DNA of 64,000 bases. It comes from Paraglaciecola arctica (GTDB taxonomy: Bacteria > Pseudomonadota > Gammaproteobacteria > Enterobacterales > Alteromonadaceae). Where the stretch lies: contig NZ_JAHKQO010000051.1 in the NCBI RefSeq assembly GCF_018861065.1, positions 58,713 through 122,712 of the forward strand, read 5' to 3'. The number at the start of each line of letters is the position of its first letter. Positions within the stretch are counted from its first letter, which is position 1. The position numbers and the translations under genes are program-made. Positions 52,143-62,683 of the stretch are shown in pieces. The notes below the pieces were generated by a model. The model did no database searches, was not told where the DNA came from, and saw nothing but the letters and a program-made list of their open reading frames with translations.

Positions 52143-52351
52143 GGCCTATGTTTAATAAAAAAGGTTATTTTTGCAATTAAGCATACGCAAATTTAAATGG
52201 TAATAACCTACTCAGCGCAGTTAAAAGTGACAAACTAGAAGTAGTTCGATCACTTTTCTATTTTTGACTAGTAGGTTAGCTTCTTTGACCAATAAGTTGG
52301 ATTCTGCGAACAACTTTAGACTTTGGTGATTACTACTTTCTGTAATAGGGT

Positions 52352-53116
52352 TTACAATTTTCTCAACCAAATATTACGAAAGCTTACTGGATTACCATGG
52401 TCCTGTAAGCGAATTGAATCACAACCATGAGCATTATAAACTGGCGCACCCATCCAGGCCGTTACGCCTTGTATTTCCGCATTATTTTGAACTAACACTC
52501 CATTATGCAAGGCGGTCATTTTCGCTTTGGATTTTAATTTTCCAGCACTATCAAACACCGGGGCGGTGTAAATAATGTCATAACTTTGCCATTCTCCTGG
52601 CGCCTTAGTGGCATTCACTAGTGGAATATGTTGTTTGTATATTGCGCCAGCCTGACCGTTGGCGTAGGTTTTATTATTATAGGAATCAAGGATTTGAATT
52701 TCATAGCGTTGTTGCAAAAAAACACCACTATTGTTTCGAGCTTGCCCTTCTAACAACTCGGCTTTTTCATTGGTTATTTTTGTAGGCATTCTCCATTCAA
52801 CATGTAGTTGCACATCACAAAATTTTTGCTTGGTTGTTATATCACCAGCACCCGGTGACACTGTCATAATACCGTCTTTAAGCAACCAGGTTGCTTCACC
52901 TTCTTTGGCGCTTTGCCACAAATTGAGTGAATTGCCATCAAACAATACTATGGCATCTGAGGGTAAGCCTTTCTCATCAAAAGTGACAACTTCTGGTGTT
53001 GGTTCCCAAACCTCTGTTACCTCAGCTTTCTGCCAAGGCTCCATTTCAGTCGCGCTGATGGCTAGTGAAACAATCAAACTGCCAAAAAGTACCCCTACTT
53101 TAGATTGATTACGCAT
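52352..53116 (-). CDS. DUF1080 (3-keto-disaccharide hydrolase family) protein
   Basis: A 254-residue exported protein. After a signal peptide (VGVLFGSLIVSLAISA) and a short lead, the LFDGNSLNLWQSAKEGEATWLLKDGIMTVSPGAGDITTKQKF stretch near residue 58 is the DUF1080 start; NNSGVFLQQRYEIQILDSYNNKTYANGQAGAIYKQ near 128 and the final VSFRNIWLRKL are also typical. Members are jelly-roll glycan-active proteins, some hydrolysing 3-keto-glycosides. Upstream of btuB-like on the same strand and downstream of prmA; the functional partner is unknown. Confidence 0.9.
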   Translation of the reverse strand: MRNQSKVGVLFGSLIVSLAISATEMEPWQKAEVTEVWEPTPEVVTFDEKGLPSDAIVLFDGNSLNLWQSAKEGEATWLLKDGIMTVSPGAGDITTKQKFCDVQLHVEWRMPTKITNEKAELLEGQARNNSGVFLQQRYEIQILDSYNNKTYANGQAGAIYKQHIPLVNATKAPGEWQSYDIIYTAPVFDSAGKLKSKAKMTALHNGVLVQNNAEIQGVTAWMGAPVYNAHGCDSIRLQDHGNPVSFRNIWLRKL

Positions 53117-53168
53117 TTTTTTGTCCTTTCAAAATTATTATGAATTAACCCGTCTACTTCGCCGCTAT

Positions 53169-54047
53169 CTATTTCTTGACCCCAGAGACCCTTGCCCATT
53201 CGCCTTCAACGGCGATACTTTGCATATCGAAACTGTCACTATACAAATCTTTAATTTCTTCTGCTTGATTATCTAAAATACCAGACAGCACCAATTTACC
53301 ACCAGGCTTACAATAACCTGAGATAACCTGTTTCAATTCTCTAATAGGCCCGGCTAGAATATTAGCAAGCACCACGTCAGCTTCTAGGTTAGGTTGGTTT
53401 TCTGGCAAATATAATTCAATTTTTTCACCAACATCGTTGCGGTTAGCGTTATCTTGGCTAGCCAACAAAGCCTGCGGATCAATATCAATACCTACAACTC
53501 GTTTTGCACCTAGCTTAAGTGCTGCGATCCCCAAAATTCCCGAACCACATCCAAAATCGACAACAGTAGATTGACTCAATTCCAATGCATCTAACCACCG
53601 TAAACATAAACTTGTTGTAGGATGAGTGCCAGTACCAAAAGCCAGCCCCGGGTCGAGCATTACATTTACCGCACTTGGATCGGGCACATCTCGCCAACTC
53701 GGGCATATCCATAGACGTTTACCGAACTGCATCGGGTGGAAATTAACCATCCACTCCCTTTCCCAGTCTTTGTCTTCTAACTGATCCAGTTTATGGTTAA
53801 AGTTTTTTCCTAGTAACTTAGATTTACTTAATTGATTGATAACACGAGTCATGTCGTACTGCGCATCATACAAACCCACTATTTGTGTGTCTGGCCACAA
53901 CATCACTTCACCAGGTTTCGGTTCATACATAGGGGTGTCTTTGGCATCTACAAACGTCACAGCTTGCGCACCATTAGCCGATAACATCTCGCCGATTTGT
54001 TCGGCATGTTCAGCTTGGCTATTAATTTTAAGTTGGATCCAAGGCAT
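53169..54047 (-). CDS. prmA: Ribosomal protein L11 methyltransferase PrmA
   Basis: Trimethylates ribosomal protein L11. 292 residues (E. coli 293). N-terminal L11-binding domain starts [22 protein letters not shown]; the SAM site is [31 protein letters not shown] near residue 163, preceded by [21 protein letters not shown] near 138, and the [12 protein letters not shown] motif IV is near 225. The ATG at 54047 is taken over one 18 nt upstream because the family begins MPWIQ. Lies downstream of accB-accC, as in many gammaproteobacteria. Confidence 0.97.
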   Translation of the reverse strand: MPWIQLKINSQAEHAEQIGEMLSANGAQAVTFVDAKDTPMYEPKPGEVMLWPDTQIVGLYDAQYDMTRVINQLSKSKLLGKNFNHKLDQLEDKDWEREWMVNFHPMQFGKRLWICPSWRDVPDPSAVNVMLDPGLAFGTGTHPTTSLCLRWLDALELSQSTVVDFGCGSGILGIAALKLGAKRVVGIDIDPQALLASQDNANRNDVGEKIELYLPENQPNLEADVVLANILAGPIRELKQVISGYCKPGGKLVLSGILDNQAEEIKDLYSDSFDMQSIAVEGEWARVSGVKK

Positions 54048-54110
54048 TAATAAACTCAATAACAAAAATTTTCAGTAGTATAACATCAGTCACAGGTCCC
54101 TAAATATAGG

Positions 54111-54140
54111 CAAAAAAAAGAGCGATAAACGCTCTTTTTG
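54111..54140. terminator. Rho-independent terminator between accC and prmA
   Basis: AAAAAGAGCG (54115-54124) pairs with CGCTCTTTTT (54130-54139) around ATAAA; on the minus strand it is followed by more T residues. It ends the aroQ-accB-accC unit and separates it from prmA. Confidence 0.85.
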
Positions 54141-54165
54141 ATTATGACTATTTGGTTAGGTCGGG

Positions 54166-55515
54166 TTAGTGGCCACCCATCCCTAGTTTTTTCTCTAAAT
54201 AGTGAATATTGGCACCACCAGCGGCAAAGCTGTCATCAGCCATGATACTTTTTTGTAAATCAACATTGGTTTTGATTCCACCAATGACTAACTCATCCAA
54301 AGCATGTTGCATCCGAGAAATAGCCACTTCTCTGGTTTCGCCATAGGTGATCAATTTACCAATCATAGAGTCGTAGTAAGGCGGCACTATGTAATCGGTG
54401 TAAATATGGGAGTCCCATCTTACTCCTAAGCCACCTGGCGAATGAAACTTGGTAATTTTGCCTGGGCTTGGAATGAATGTTTTCGAATCTTCAGCATTAA
54501 TACGACATTCAATAGCATGACCTTTCACTTGAATTTGGTCTTGGGTAATCGCTAATTTTTGCCCTGCAGCGACTCGTAATTGCTCCTTGATTAAATCAAC
54601 CCCGGTAATCATTTCCGATACTGGGTGCTCAACCTGAATACGCGTATTCATTTCGATGAAATAGAATTCGCCGTTTTCAAACAAAAATTCAAAGGTACCG
54701 GCACCACGATAGTTGATATCGATACAGGCTTGGCAACATCTGGCACCAATTGCGGCTCGCATTTCTGGCGTAATGCCCGGCGCAGGGGCTTCCTCGACTA
54801 CTTTTTGGTGACGGCGTTGCATAGAACAATCTCGTTCACCTAAATGAATTGCACTACCTTGCCCATCAGCCAAGACCTGTATTTCCACATGGCGAGGGTT
54901 TTCAAGAAACTTTTCCATGTAAACAACATCATTATTAAATGCGGCGCCGGCTTCGCTTTTAGTCATTGCAATAGAAGAAATAAGCTCTTCTTCACTACGG
55001 ACCACACGCATACCACGACCACCTCCACCTCCAGCAGCTTTAACTATAATGGGATAACCTATGCCTCGAGCAAGCTCTTTATTTCGTGCTTCATTTTCAC
55101 CTAATGGCCCGTCAGAACCCGGCACACAAGGCACTCCGGCTTTTTTCATAGATTTAATCGCTGAGACTTTGTCGCCCATTAAATTAATGGTATCAGCTGT
55201 GGGGCCAATAAATGTAAAACCACTTTTTTCAACGGCTTCTGCAAAATCTGCATTTTCTGCTAAAAAACCATATCCCGGGTGAATGGCATCGGCATCAGTG
55301 ACTTCAGCTGCGGCAATAATGCGAGGGATATTGAGGTAACTCTCTGTGGCTGACGCTTTGCCGATGCAAATGGTTTCATCAGCTAACAACACATGTTTGA
55401 GAGACTCGTCGGCAGTAGAATGCACTGCAACAGTCTTAATGCCTAGCTCTTTACAGGCACGCAAAATACGCAAAGCGATTTCGCCGCGATTCGCAATAAG
55501 GACTTTCTTTAACAT
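54166..55515 (-). CDS. accC: Acetyl-CoA carboxylase biotin carboxylase subunit AccC
   Basis: ATP-grasp biotin carboxylase for the first step of fatty acid synthesis, 449 residues as in E. coli. [25 protein letters not shown] start, [15 protein letters not shown] near residue 79, ATP-grasp [14 protein letters not shown] near 159, [18 protein letters not shown] near 225 (catalytic region), [15 protein letters not shown] near 285 and RINAED near 335. The ATG at 55515 is chosen over in-frame starts 6 and 21 nt upstream because it gives the family N-terminus. It follows accB by 13 bp. Confidence 0.98.
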   Translation of the reverse strand: MLKKVLIANRGEIALRILRACKELGIKTVAVHSTADESLKHVLLADETICIGKASATESYLNIPRIIAAAEVTDADAIHPGYGFLAENADFAEAVEKSGFTFIGPTADTINLMGDKVSAIKSMKKAGVPCVPGSDGPLGENEARNKELARGIGYPIIVKAAGGGGGRGMRVVRSEEELISSIAMTKSEAGAAFNNDVVYMEKFLENPRHVEIQVLADGQGSAIHLGERDCSMQRRHQKVVEEAPAPGITPEMRAAIGARCCQACIDINYRGAGTFEFLFENGEFYFIEMNTRIQVEHPVSEMITGVDLIKEQLRVAAGQKLAITQDQIQVKGHAIECRINAEDSKTFIPSPGKITKFHSPGGLGVRWDSHIYTDYIVPPYYDSMIGKLITYGETREVAISRMQHALDELVIGGIKTNVDLQKSIMADDSFAAGGANIHYLEKKLGMGGH

Positions 55516-55528
55516 TGTCATTAACCTT

Positions 55529-55987
55529 TTATTCAATCACAAACATAGGTTGGTCGAATTCTACTGGTTCTTGATTTTCAACTAAGATTTGTTTAACGAT
55601 ACCGGCCTTGTCTGACTCAATTTGGTTCATCATTTTCATTGCTTCGATGATACACAGCGTGTCGCCAACATTCACTTTTTGACCCACTTCAACAAAGGCT
55701 TTGGCACCTGGTGATGAGGAACGATAAAAGGTACCCACCATTGGCGAACACATAGCATGACCACTGACGACTGGAGCTGCTTCAGGAGCAGCAGCAGGCG
55801 CTGCTTGAACTACCGGAGCTACAGGCGCCAATTGCGGCTGTGGTACGAACTGTGTCGCTGCTGCCACTTGATTTGTAGCAACACCACGGTGAATACGCAC
55901 TGACTCTTCACCTTCAGTAATTTCTAATTCAGATATGCCAGATTCTTCTACCAGCTCTATCAATTTTTTTATTTTACGTATGTCCAT
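55529..55987 (-). CDS. accB: Biotin carboxyl carrier protein AccB
   Basis: Carries biotin for acetyl-CoA carboxylase. 152 residues: N-terminal [23 protein letters not shown], an Ala/Pro-rich linker (residues 50-80), and the biotinyl domain with [13 protein letters not shown] near residue 117, whose Lys receives biotin; the [15 protein letters not shown] segment near 82 is the BCCP thumb region. First acc gene; accC follows directly. Confidence 0.98.
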   Translation of the reverse strand: MDIRKIKKLIELVEESGISELEITEGEESVRIHRGVATNQVAAATQFVPQPQLAPVAPVVQAAPAAAPEAAPVVSGHAMCSPMVGTFYRSSSPGAKAFVEVGQKVNVGDTLCIIEAMKMMNQIESDKAGIVKQILVENQEPVEFDQPMFVIE

Positions 55988-56034
55988 TTTTTTCTCTCTA
56001 AGTCAGTTAATCAACAAGCCAATTTTGCTGATGT

Positions 56035-56469
56035 CTATTTTGTTAAATATTGTTTAGCCGCTAATAAAGCGAATTCGTATCCTTGTGCGCCTAATCCACA
56101 AATCACCCCATGGGCAATATCAGATAAATAGGAATGCTGCCTAAACGCTTCTCTAGCGTGTACATTGGAAAGGTGCACCTCGATAAAAGGAATAGACACG
56201 CTTAACAGCGCGTCTCTTAAGGCAACACTAGTATGAGTAAAAGCGCCTGGATTGATGACTATAAAGTCTATTTTTTCAAAAGCACTATGAATGGTGTCAA
56301 TCAACTCATGCTCTGCATTTGATTGAAAATGAGTTAAACTCAGGTCAATTGAAGCGGCATAATCATTCAGTTTGCTAACAATTTGTTGAAGATTTTGCGA
56401 GCCATAGGTAGCAGGCTCACGTTTACCTAGCATGTTTAGATTTGGACCATTGATGACTAATACTTTCAC
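56035..56469 (-). CDS. aroQ: 3-dehydroquinate dehydratase type II
   Basis: Shikimate-pathway trans-dehydratase. 144 residues with GTG start at 56469. [18 protein letters not shown] near residue 6 carries the catalytic Tyr/Arg loop, [15 protein letters not shown] near 50, [17 protein letters not shown] near 72 and [20 protein letters not shown] near 98 with the catalytic His. Upstream of accB with a 47-bp gap, an order common in gammaproteobacteria. The ribosome site is weak (GGTAAATCA). Confidence 0.96.
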   Translation of the reverse strand: MKVLVINGPNLNMLGKREPATYGSQNLQQIVSKLNDYAASIDLSLTHFQSNAEHELIDTIHSAFEKIDFIVINPGAFTHTSVALRDALLSVSIPFIEVHLSNVHAREAFRQHSYLSDIAHGVICGLGAQGYEFALLAAKQYLTK

Positions 56470-56722
56470 TGATTTACCATTTTAATTAAAACAAGGTTTT
56501 TGTGAGTTGACTTCAATGGGAAACTCCTCAATTAAAAATCATTTCTCGTGCAATAAACACACAATAACCTAAATTATCAGACCATTATAGAGAGCAAATA
56601 GAAATTAGCAGCAAAATACTGGTCTTATCAGCGAAGATTGCTGCAAAGTTAGCGAATATTATGTTTTCACCTGGACCTATTAGGTTACTAATTAAGCGAC
56701 TAAACAAAGAGCCTTTTTAAAT

Positions 56723-57337
56723 TTGAACTATATTGCGCATATTCATATTGGTTGTCACACCCAAACAAGTTTATTGGGTAACTTTCTTGGTGACTTTGTC
56801 AAAGGCAGTCAACTGCAAGATTTACCGACAGAAATTGAAAAAGGTATTAGATTACATAGATGTATAGACGTATTCACTGATTCCCACCCCTTAATAGTTA
56901 AATTACGGCAAAACTTTCCTGCAGATATTCGAAGGATGGCCGGAGTTATCATTGATATCTATTTTGATTACTTACTGATGCAAACTTGGGATGATTATTC
57001 AGATATTCATTTTAAAAAGGTATTCTCTCAATTTTATAACCAACTGGAACAATTTTCTCTAACTGACAATCCGCACTTTAATAAACAAGCCCAGCGCTTA
57101 AAAAGTCACCGATGGTTACACCAATATATGCATATTGAGACTTGTTTCCATGGGTTTTTGAGCATCGAAAATCGATTGAAAAATAAAATAGTATTTGCTG
57201 AACGTGCTAAGGATTTTGTACTCAAAAATAGTGATTTACTTGAGTCTAGCTTTCAACAGTTCTATCCTGAATGCCTTGATCATGGGGTTCAATTTATTCA
57301 GTCCTATGTTCCTTCACTATCAATACGAGAAATCTAA
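56723..57337 (+). CDS. acpH: Acyl carrier protein phosphodiesterase AcpH
   Basis: Removes the 4'-phosphopantetheine group from holo-ACP (DUF479 family), HD-like metal enzyme, 204 residues. The opening [28 protein letters not shown] matches E. coli Acp[19 protein letters not shown] near residue 40 and [13 protein letters not shown] near 74 contain the conserved His/Asp positions. Start is a TTG at 56723, supported by the family N-terminus; no upstream ATG. upp starts 1 bp after the stop. Confidence 0.92.
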   Translation: MNYIAHIHIGCHTQTSLLGNFLGDFVKGSQLQDLPTEIEKGIRLHRCIDVFTDSHPLIVKLRQNFPADIRRMAGVIIDIYFDYLLMQTWDDYSDIHFKKVFSQFYNQLEQFSLTDNPHFNKQAQRLKSHRWLHQYMHIETCFHGFLSIENRLKNKIVFAERAKDFVLKNSDLLESSFQQFYPECLDHGVQFIQSYVPSLSIREI

Positions 57338-57338
57338 T

Positions 57339-57968
57339 ATGGCTGTACACGAAATTCATCACCCGTTAATTCAACACAAAATTGGTATAATGCGCAAACA
57401 AGGGATCAGTAGCAAAGACTTTCGGGAATTAGCCAGCGAAGTAGGTAACCTATTGACTTATGAAGCTACTAGGGAGTTAGAAACCGAAAGTGTGGAAATC
57501 ACAGCTTGGGATGGTCAAAAAATCAAGACAAAAAAAATCAAAGGAAAGAAAATAACAATAGTACCAATTTTGCGTGCTGGCTTAGGTATGTTGGATGGAG
57601 TATTAAGATTAATACCCAATGCAAAGATCAGTGTAGTCGGCTTGTATCGTGATGAAACCACCCTGCAACCAGTCGCTTATTTCGATAAAGTAGTCAAAGA
57701 TGTACCCAAGCGCACGGCACTAATTGTCGATCCCATGTTGGCGACAGGTGGTACTCTTATCGCAACCATTGATTTACTCAAACAAAAAGGTTGCAAACAT
57801 ATTATGGGGTTATTTTTAGTTGCGGCCCCTGAAGGTTTAGCCGCCGTGAAAAGTGCACATCCTGACGTTGAAATATATACCGCATCAGTAGACGAGAAAC
57901 TCAACGAACAAGGTTATATTTTGCCAGGATTGGGCGACGCTGGTGATAAAATATTTGGTACCCGATAA
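57339..57968 (+). CDS. upp: Uracil phosphoribosyltransferase
   Basis: Salvages uracil to UMP with PRPP. 209 residues (E. coli 208). [24 protein letters not shown] start, [12 protein letters not shown] near residue 78, [13 protein letters not shown] near 105, PRPP-binding [16 protein letters not shown] near 129 and the C-terminal [17 protein letters not shown], which binds uracil. The frame is open well upstream inside acpH, but the ATG at 57339 gives the family start. Follows acpH by 1 bp. Confidence 0.98.
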   Translation: MAVHEIHHPLIQHKIGIMRKQGISSKDFRELASEVGNLLTYEATRELETESVEITAWDGQKIKTKKIKGKKITIVPILRAGLGMLDGVLRLIPNAKISVVGLYRDETTLQPVAYFDKVVKDVPKRTALIVDPMLATGGTLIATIDLLKQKGCKHIMGLFLVAAPEGLAAVKSAHPDVEIYTASVDEKLNEQGYILPGLGDAGDKIFGTR

Positions 57969-58079
57969 CAATGACTACAAGCAATATTGGCGATGTGAAT
58001 TTAAAACCAAGGATGTCTTTAGGAATAAAAAGCACCGCAGTATGTAAGGCCGAGGCGTTAATTTTTTGAATGTAAATAT

Positions 58080-61000
58080 ATGTATCTAAGTAAATCGATA
58101 AACTGTCACTATTTTATGGCAAAGAAGTATTATCTTTTGGTTAATCTGTTTTTACTTCTCATTTCATTCAGTGGTAAAAGTGCCCCATTAATTCAAGATC
58201 CGACGTTTTCTCGTTTATCGACTGAAAATGGTTTGTCTCAAAATACCATCAACTCGCTAATGTTAGATAATGAAGGATTTTTATGGCTAGGCACGGAACA
58301 AGGCTTAAACCGCTATGATGGTTATCGAAACCAACAAATAAGCGGTCCTAACGATGAGTTCAACGATGCGCCGATCAATTACTTGTTCCAAGACTCCAAA
58401 TCAAACCTTTGGGTCAGCGATCCTATAAACGGTATTCACCAATTTAACTTAAAAACTAAAACCATTGGGCAAGTTATTGATATACGGCTAAGACGCGACA
58501 ATAAATTAACCCAAGTCGCCAGTCACATCAGTGAAGAGAAAAAAGGAGAGGTTTTATTCTCACTGGATGAGGGGATTTATTCCTACTCGTATACGTCTAA
58601 AAAGTTAGCTATTGAGTATTCGTTGTCCGACGCCATGATTGATCAGGGAACTTATTTAAGAGCTCATTTATTGTCACAAAACGTCCTCTTTATCGGTTCA
58701 TCAAATGGCTTGTACGCATTAGTAAGAGGTAATAACACGCCACTTTTGATTAATCATCTGCAGGACTTAGAGCCCACTTCAGATAACAAAAACGTCAAAA
58801 TGCTTTATGCCGACAACAAAGACCGGTTATGGATAGGAACAGTAGAAGGTTTATTTAGCATCTCACTTTCTAAAGCGAGAGAATTTGTACTTGGTAGCCA
58901 GTCAGCTCTCGAAGCAAAAATACACTTGGAAACTCGAAATATATGGGGATTTGCTAGTGTAAATGACGACTTGTTTTATGTAGCAACGGATAAAGGGCTT
59001 TACAGCTATCAAGCAGAGAAAGGGGACTTAACACATCTCTTTTTACCTACCGACAGTAGAGATTATATCGCCAGTGATGTATTAAAAAATCTACTCATAG
59101 ACAGCAATAACAACCTTTGGATCGGCTCAGAAGATGATGGCGCTATTTATTGGTCTCCCAAAACCACACATTTTAAAAGTGTTTATAACGCTCAGGGGGG
59201 GAGACAAGAAAAACGCCTCAGTCATAATAATGTCTGGAGTATTCACCAGCAAGATGAGAGCGCTTTGTGGGTAGGCACTCGAAATGGCCTTAATTTATAC
59301 AACCTTTTTGATAACAGCACTCAGAGCTTTTTAGTATCGGGTGATGAAAAAGCACAATATTCGTCCTCCTCAATCAATAATATTGAAGCAGGTTTAGACA
59401 ATAAATTATGGCTAAATACCGCCGATGGAATTCTACAGTTTGATAGCAAACTAGGTAAACCCGTACCGCTGAAAGTAAGCAGTGCTGAGGATGATGCAAT
59501 ATTGAAATCAGATATTTGGGATATCATTTCTACTGCTAAGGACGAACTGCTATTGATGTCTAGAGCAGGGTTTTCGCGTTATTCACCAGACACAGGCAAA
59601 GTTCATAATATCGAGCAGTTGTCTGTCTCGATTGACGTTCTCAATTCAGTCGGTTTTATTGAAGGCGTTAAGCCAAACACAACACTCATCAGTGCCTACG
59701 GTCAGTTGTGGGAATTCGATAACACCACCACCCAGGTTGCGCTAATCCACGAAACACCGTTGCAACAATTAAAATCAGAAATTTATCCCAATGATGTTTT
59801 AGTCGATGCCAATAATATCATGTGGATCACCTATCCGGGCTACGGCTTAGTGGGCTTAGATGCGACTACTTATGAACAAAAGTTTTTCTACAATAAAGAA
59901 AATTTACTGCCGGATAATTCAATTTTCGATATGCAGCAGGATTCAAATGGCAATATTTGGTTGGGTTCTAATTCTGGATTAATTAAATTTTCCACTCAAA
60001 ACCATCACATACAAAAATTCGACCATCAACAAGGGCTCGCCACCAGTGAATTCAATTCGGAGACCAGTATCACGCTTTTGGATGGACGTATGGTGTACGG
60101 CTCACCAAAAGGTCTGCTCTTTTTTGACCCTCTTAAAGTAGATTTAGATAGCAATAGTGAAATAAAGGTGACCATCACTAATCTAATACTGGTTTCAGAT
60201 ATTTTGGAATTACCATTCTCAGATTTAGACGGACAAAGTATTGAACTTACCCATGAAGATGTTGGACTTTCTATTCATTTCTCAACCCTTGAGTTTCATA
60301 ATCAAAATAGCACTAGATATCAATATCAACTCAATGGTGCAGACAACATTGTCTATCCTATTACTACAAATTCTGAAGTGATGTTTCCCAAACTGGATCC
60401 AGGGAGATATGTATTTTCGGTGTTGGCATTTAGCTCGGAAGATGGCTCCAAATCTAAACCCGCAATAATTAACATCAAGGTCAATCATGCTCTTTGGGCA
60501 TCGCCTATTGCGTATTCGCTTTATACAGTAGTTGGTGTAATTGTATTGTTAAGTCTATTGTTTTTCCGCCGCGCCCATAATTTACGATTGGCAAGGGCCC
60601 ATCAGGAAGCGATTCAAACTAAAGATAAACTAACACTCGCTCTAAATGCCAGCAATAGCGGTATTTGGGAGTTTCAAACCAAACGAGATGCATTTTTAAT
60701 CTCTAGAATGGGTGAAGAACTTTCGAGTAAAAAAGTCATTAGCTTTCAAGAACATCTGTCGCTCATCCACAATAGAGATAAAGTTCGTTACAGCACTGCG
60801 TGGCAGAGTTTTTTAGCAGATAAAGACTCAAAATTGGATATTAGCTACAAGATGTTAACTAAAGGAAAGCACTGGTTATGGTTTCGTGATGTAGGCAAAG
60901 TTGTCGAAACCGACGAGAACGGTAGACCCCTTCTAATAACAGGCACGTACACTAATATTACTGAAACAGTATCAGATCAAGAAAACCTAAGGTTATTCGG

Positions 61001-62660
61001 CGAGGCATTTAAACATACTTTAAATTGGGTAATAGTATTTAACCATAGATATTACCCTATAGCGTTAAACGAAGCCTTTAAGAAATTTTTTGGCATTCGA
61101 GATGATGCAGATGCTACTAGCGAATTGAATAGCTTACTCAAATTACAAACCACTAATACGGTTAAGTTTTGGGAGAAAATATTTACTATTGAGGCAGGCC
61201 AAAATTGGCACGAAGAAGACAAGGTAATATTACCCAATGGCGATATTCGCGACATTATGGTTCATGTGCACGCTGTCGCCAGCTTGATAGAAAAAAATAG
61301 GGTAGAAAATTTTGTAGTGATCATTTCTGATATCACTGAACAAAAAGCTGCAGAATCAAAGCTTTTGACCCTGGCTAATTTTGATTCTCTTACAGGTTTA
61401 CCTAATAGGGCGTTACTACTAGACAGAATTGATAGAGGCTTAGAACATGCCAAAAGGCATGGCAAATCTATGGCTGTATTTTTTGTTGATTTAGATAAAT
61501 TCAAACAGGTCAACGATAGTCTAGGTCACAAGGCCGGTGATGAATTACTAATTAACATAGCTAAACGATTAGAAAGTAAATTACGCAAAGAAGATACAGT
61601 CGCGCGCTTAGGAGGTGATGAATTTGTAATAATGATTGAAGATGTCATTTCTGCAGAGGCGATTAGCGTTTTAGTCACTGAAATTAGTGATTTAATTGAT
61701 ATTCCCGTGACCTTGAGCACACAAACCGTGAGTGTGTCTTCAAGTATTGGCATTGCCATGTATCCTGGCGATGGTTTAAATGCCGAGGATCTGCTCAAAA
61801 ATGCTGATATCGCCATGTATCATGCTAAAGAACAAGGTAGAAGTAATTTTCAATTTTTCACCGCTCAAATGGATGAATTGGTCAAAGGTAGGTTGAAATT
61901 AGAAAATCAGCTTAAGAAAGCGCACCAAGCCAAAAAATTTGTGAATTACTATCAACCCATTTTAGATACGCAAACCAAAAAAATTGAAGGTTTTGAAATT
62001 TTAATGCGCTGGCCAACTCACAAAGGAATGATACCACCGAGTGAGTTCATTCCTGTTTCAGAAGAGCTAGGTTTGATAGAGCACATGACACTAGATGCAT
62101 TTGAGCGAGCTATGCCTACACTCAAAGAAATGCGCAAGAAAGGCTTTAATGGTTACCTTTCGGTCAACCTATCGGCTAAACATTTCGACAACCAAGCTTC
62201 AATAGATCGAATTATGCTACTTCTAGAACAGCATATGATTCCGGTCCATGCGATACGTTTTGAAATTACAGAAAGTGCATTAATGCGTGATTATGACAAA
62301 GCTCTCACCTACATGACACAAATACAACAGAGAGGATTTTTAATTGCACTAGATGATTTTGGTACAGGCTTTTCTTCTCTTAAATATTTGAAAGAATTCC
62401 CAATAAACATCATAAAAGTAGACAAGAGTTTTGTAGAGGATATAGGCAAAAATCAGAATAATGAGGCCATTATTCTCACTACCTTGAGTATGGCCGAGCA
62501 ACTCAATATGAGCTGCGTAGCAGAAGGGATTGAAACGCCCAGTCAGGTTGAATTTTTTAAAACGAATAAATGTCAGCACTTGCAGGGTTATTACTTTTCT
62601 AAACCTGTCCCAGCTGCCGAAATTCCAGCCCTATTAGAAAAAATTTGGGAAGTGTTATAA
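58080..62660 (+). CDS. Propeller-sensor PAS-GGDEF-EAL c-di-GMP regulator
   Basis: A 1526-residue membrane signalling protein. N-terminal hydrophobic signal (residues 17-37); a periplasmic sensor of repeated Reg_prop blades (about 38-730; LSTENGLSQNTINSLMLDNEGFLWLGTEQGLNRYDG is the first); a Y_Y_Y domain (about 735-800); one membrane helix (about 809-830); two PAS-like domains (about 855-1095); GGDEF (about 1100-1265, RLGGDEF near 1178, with an RKED inhibitory site 5 residues before it); EAL (about 1280-1520). The EAL signature reads FEILMRW, but the later catalytic motifs (VNLSAKHF, EITES, DDFGTGF, IIKVDKSF, AEGIET, LQGYYFSKP) are intact, so both activities are plausible. ATG at 58080 or 58116 could start. 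Confidence 0.92.
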   Translation: MYLSKSINCHYFMAKKYYLLVNLFLLLISFSGKSAPLIQDPTFSRLSTENGLSQNTINSLMLDNEGFLWLGTEQGLNRYDGYRNQQISGPNDEFNDAPINYLFQDSKSNLWVSDPINGIHQFNLKTKTIGQVIDIRLRRDNKLTQVASHISEEKKGEVLFSLDEGIYSYSYTSKKLAIEYSLSDAMIDQGTYLRAHLLSQNVLFIGSSNGLYALVRGNNTPLLINHLQDLEPTSDNKNVKMLYADNKDRLWIGTVEGLFSISLSKAREFVLGSQSALEAKIHLETRNIWGFASVNDDLFYVATDKGLYSYQAEKGDLTHLFLPTDSRDYIASDVLKNLLIDSNNNLWIGSEDDGAIYWSPKTTHFKSVYNAQGGRQEKRLSHNNVWSIHQQDESALWVGTRNGLNLYNLFDNSTQSFLVSGDEKAQYSSSSINNIEAGLDNKLWLNTADGILQFDSKLGKPVPLKVSSAEDDAILKSDIWDIISTAKDELLLMSRAGFSRYSPDTGKVHNIEQLSVSIDVLNSVGFIEGVKPNTTLISAYGQLWEFDNTTTQVALIHETPLQQLKSEIYPNDVLVDANNIMWITYPGYGLVGLDATTYEQKFFYNKENLLPDNSIFDMQQDSNGNIWLGSNSGLIKFSTQNHHIQKFDHQQGLATSEFNSETSITLLDGRMVYGSPKGLLFFDPLKVDLDSNSEIKVTITNLILVSDILELPFSDLDGQSIELTHEDVGLSIHFSTLEFHNQNSTRYQYQLNGADNIVYPITTNSEVMFPKLDPGRYVFSVLAFSSEDGSKSKPAIINIKVNHALWASPIAYSLYTVVGVIVLLSLLFFRRAHNLRLARAHQEAIQTKDKLTLALNASNSGIWEFQTKRDAFLISRMGEELSSKKVISFQEHLSLIHNRDKVRYSTAWQSFLADKDSKLDISYKMLTKGKHWLWFRDVGKVVETDENGRPLLITGTYTNITETVSDQENLRLFGEAFKHTLNWVIVFNHRYYPIALNEAFKKFFGIRDDADATSELNSLLKLQTTNTVKFWEKIFTIEAGQNWHEEDKVILPNGDIRDIMVHVHAVASLIEKNRVENFVVIISDITEQKAAESKLLTLANFDSLTGLPNRALLLDRIDRGLEHAKRHGKSMAVFFVDLDKFKQVNDSLGHKAGDELLINIAKRLESKLRKEDTVARLGGDEFVIMIEDVISAEAISVLVTEISDLIDIPVTLSTQTVSVSSSIGIAMYPGDGLNAEDLLKNADIAMYHAKEQGRSNFQFFTAQMDELVKGRLKLENQLKKAHQAKKFVNYYQPILDTQTKKIEGFEILMRWPTHKGMIPPSEFIPVSEELGLIEHMTLDAFERAMPTLKEMRKKGFNGYLSVNLSAKHFDNQASIDRIMLLLEQHMIPVHAIRFEITESALMRDYDKALTYMTQIQQRGFLIALDDFGTGFSSLKYLKEFPINIIKVDKSFVEDIGKNQNNEAIILTTLSMAEQLNMSCVAEGIETPSQVEFFKTNKCQHLQGYYFSKPVPAAEIPALLEKIWEVL

Positions 62661-62683
62661 ATCCCATTGGCGCACTGGAATTG

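Noticed and set aside
52135..52350. Cobalamin riboswitch upstream of the BtuB-like gene
   Set aside because: No B12-box-like sequence or expected conserved segments could be seen by eye; a covariance search would settle it.
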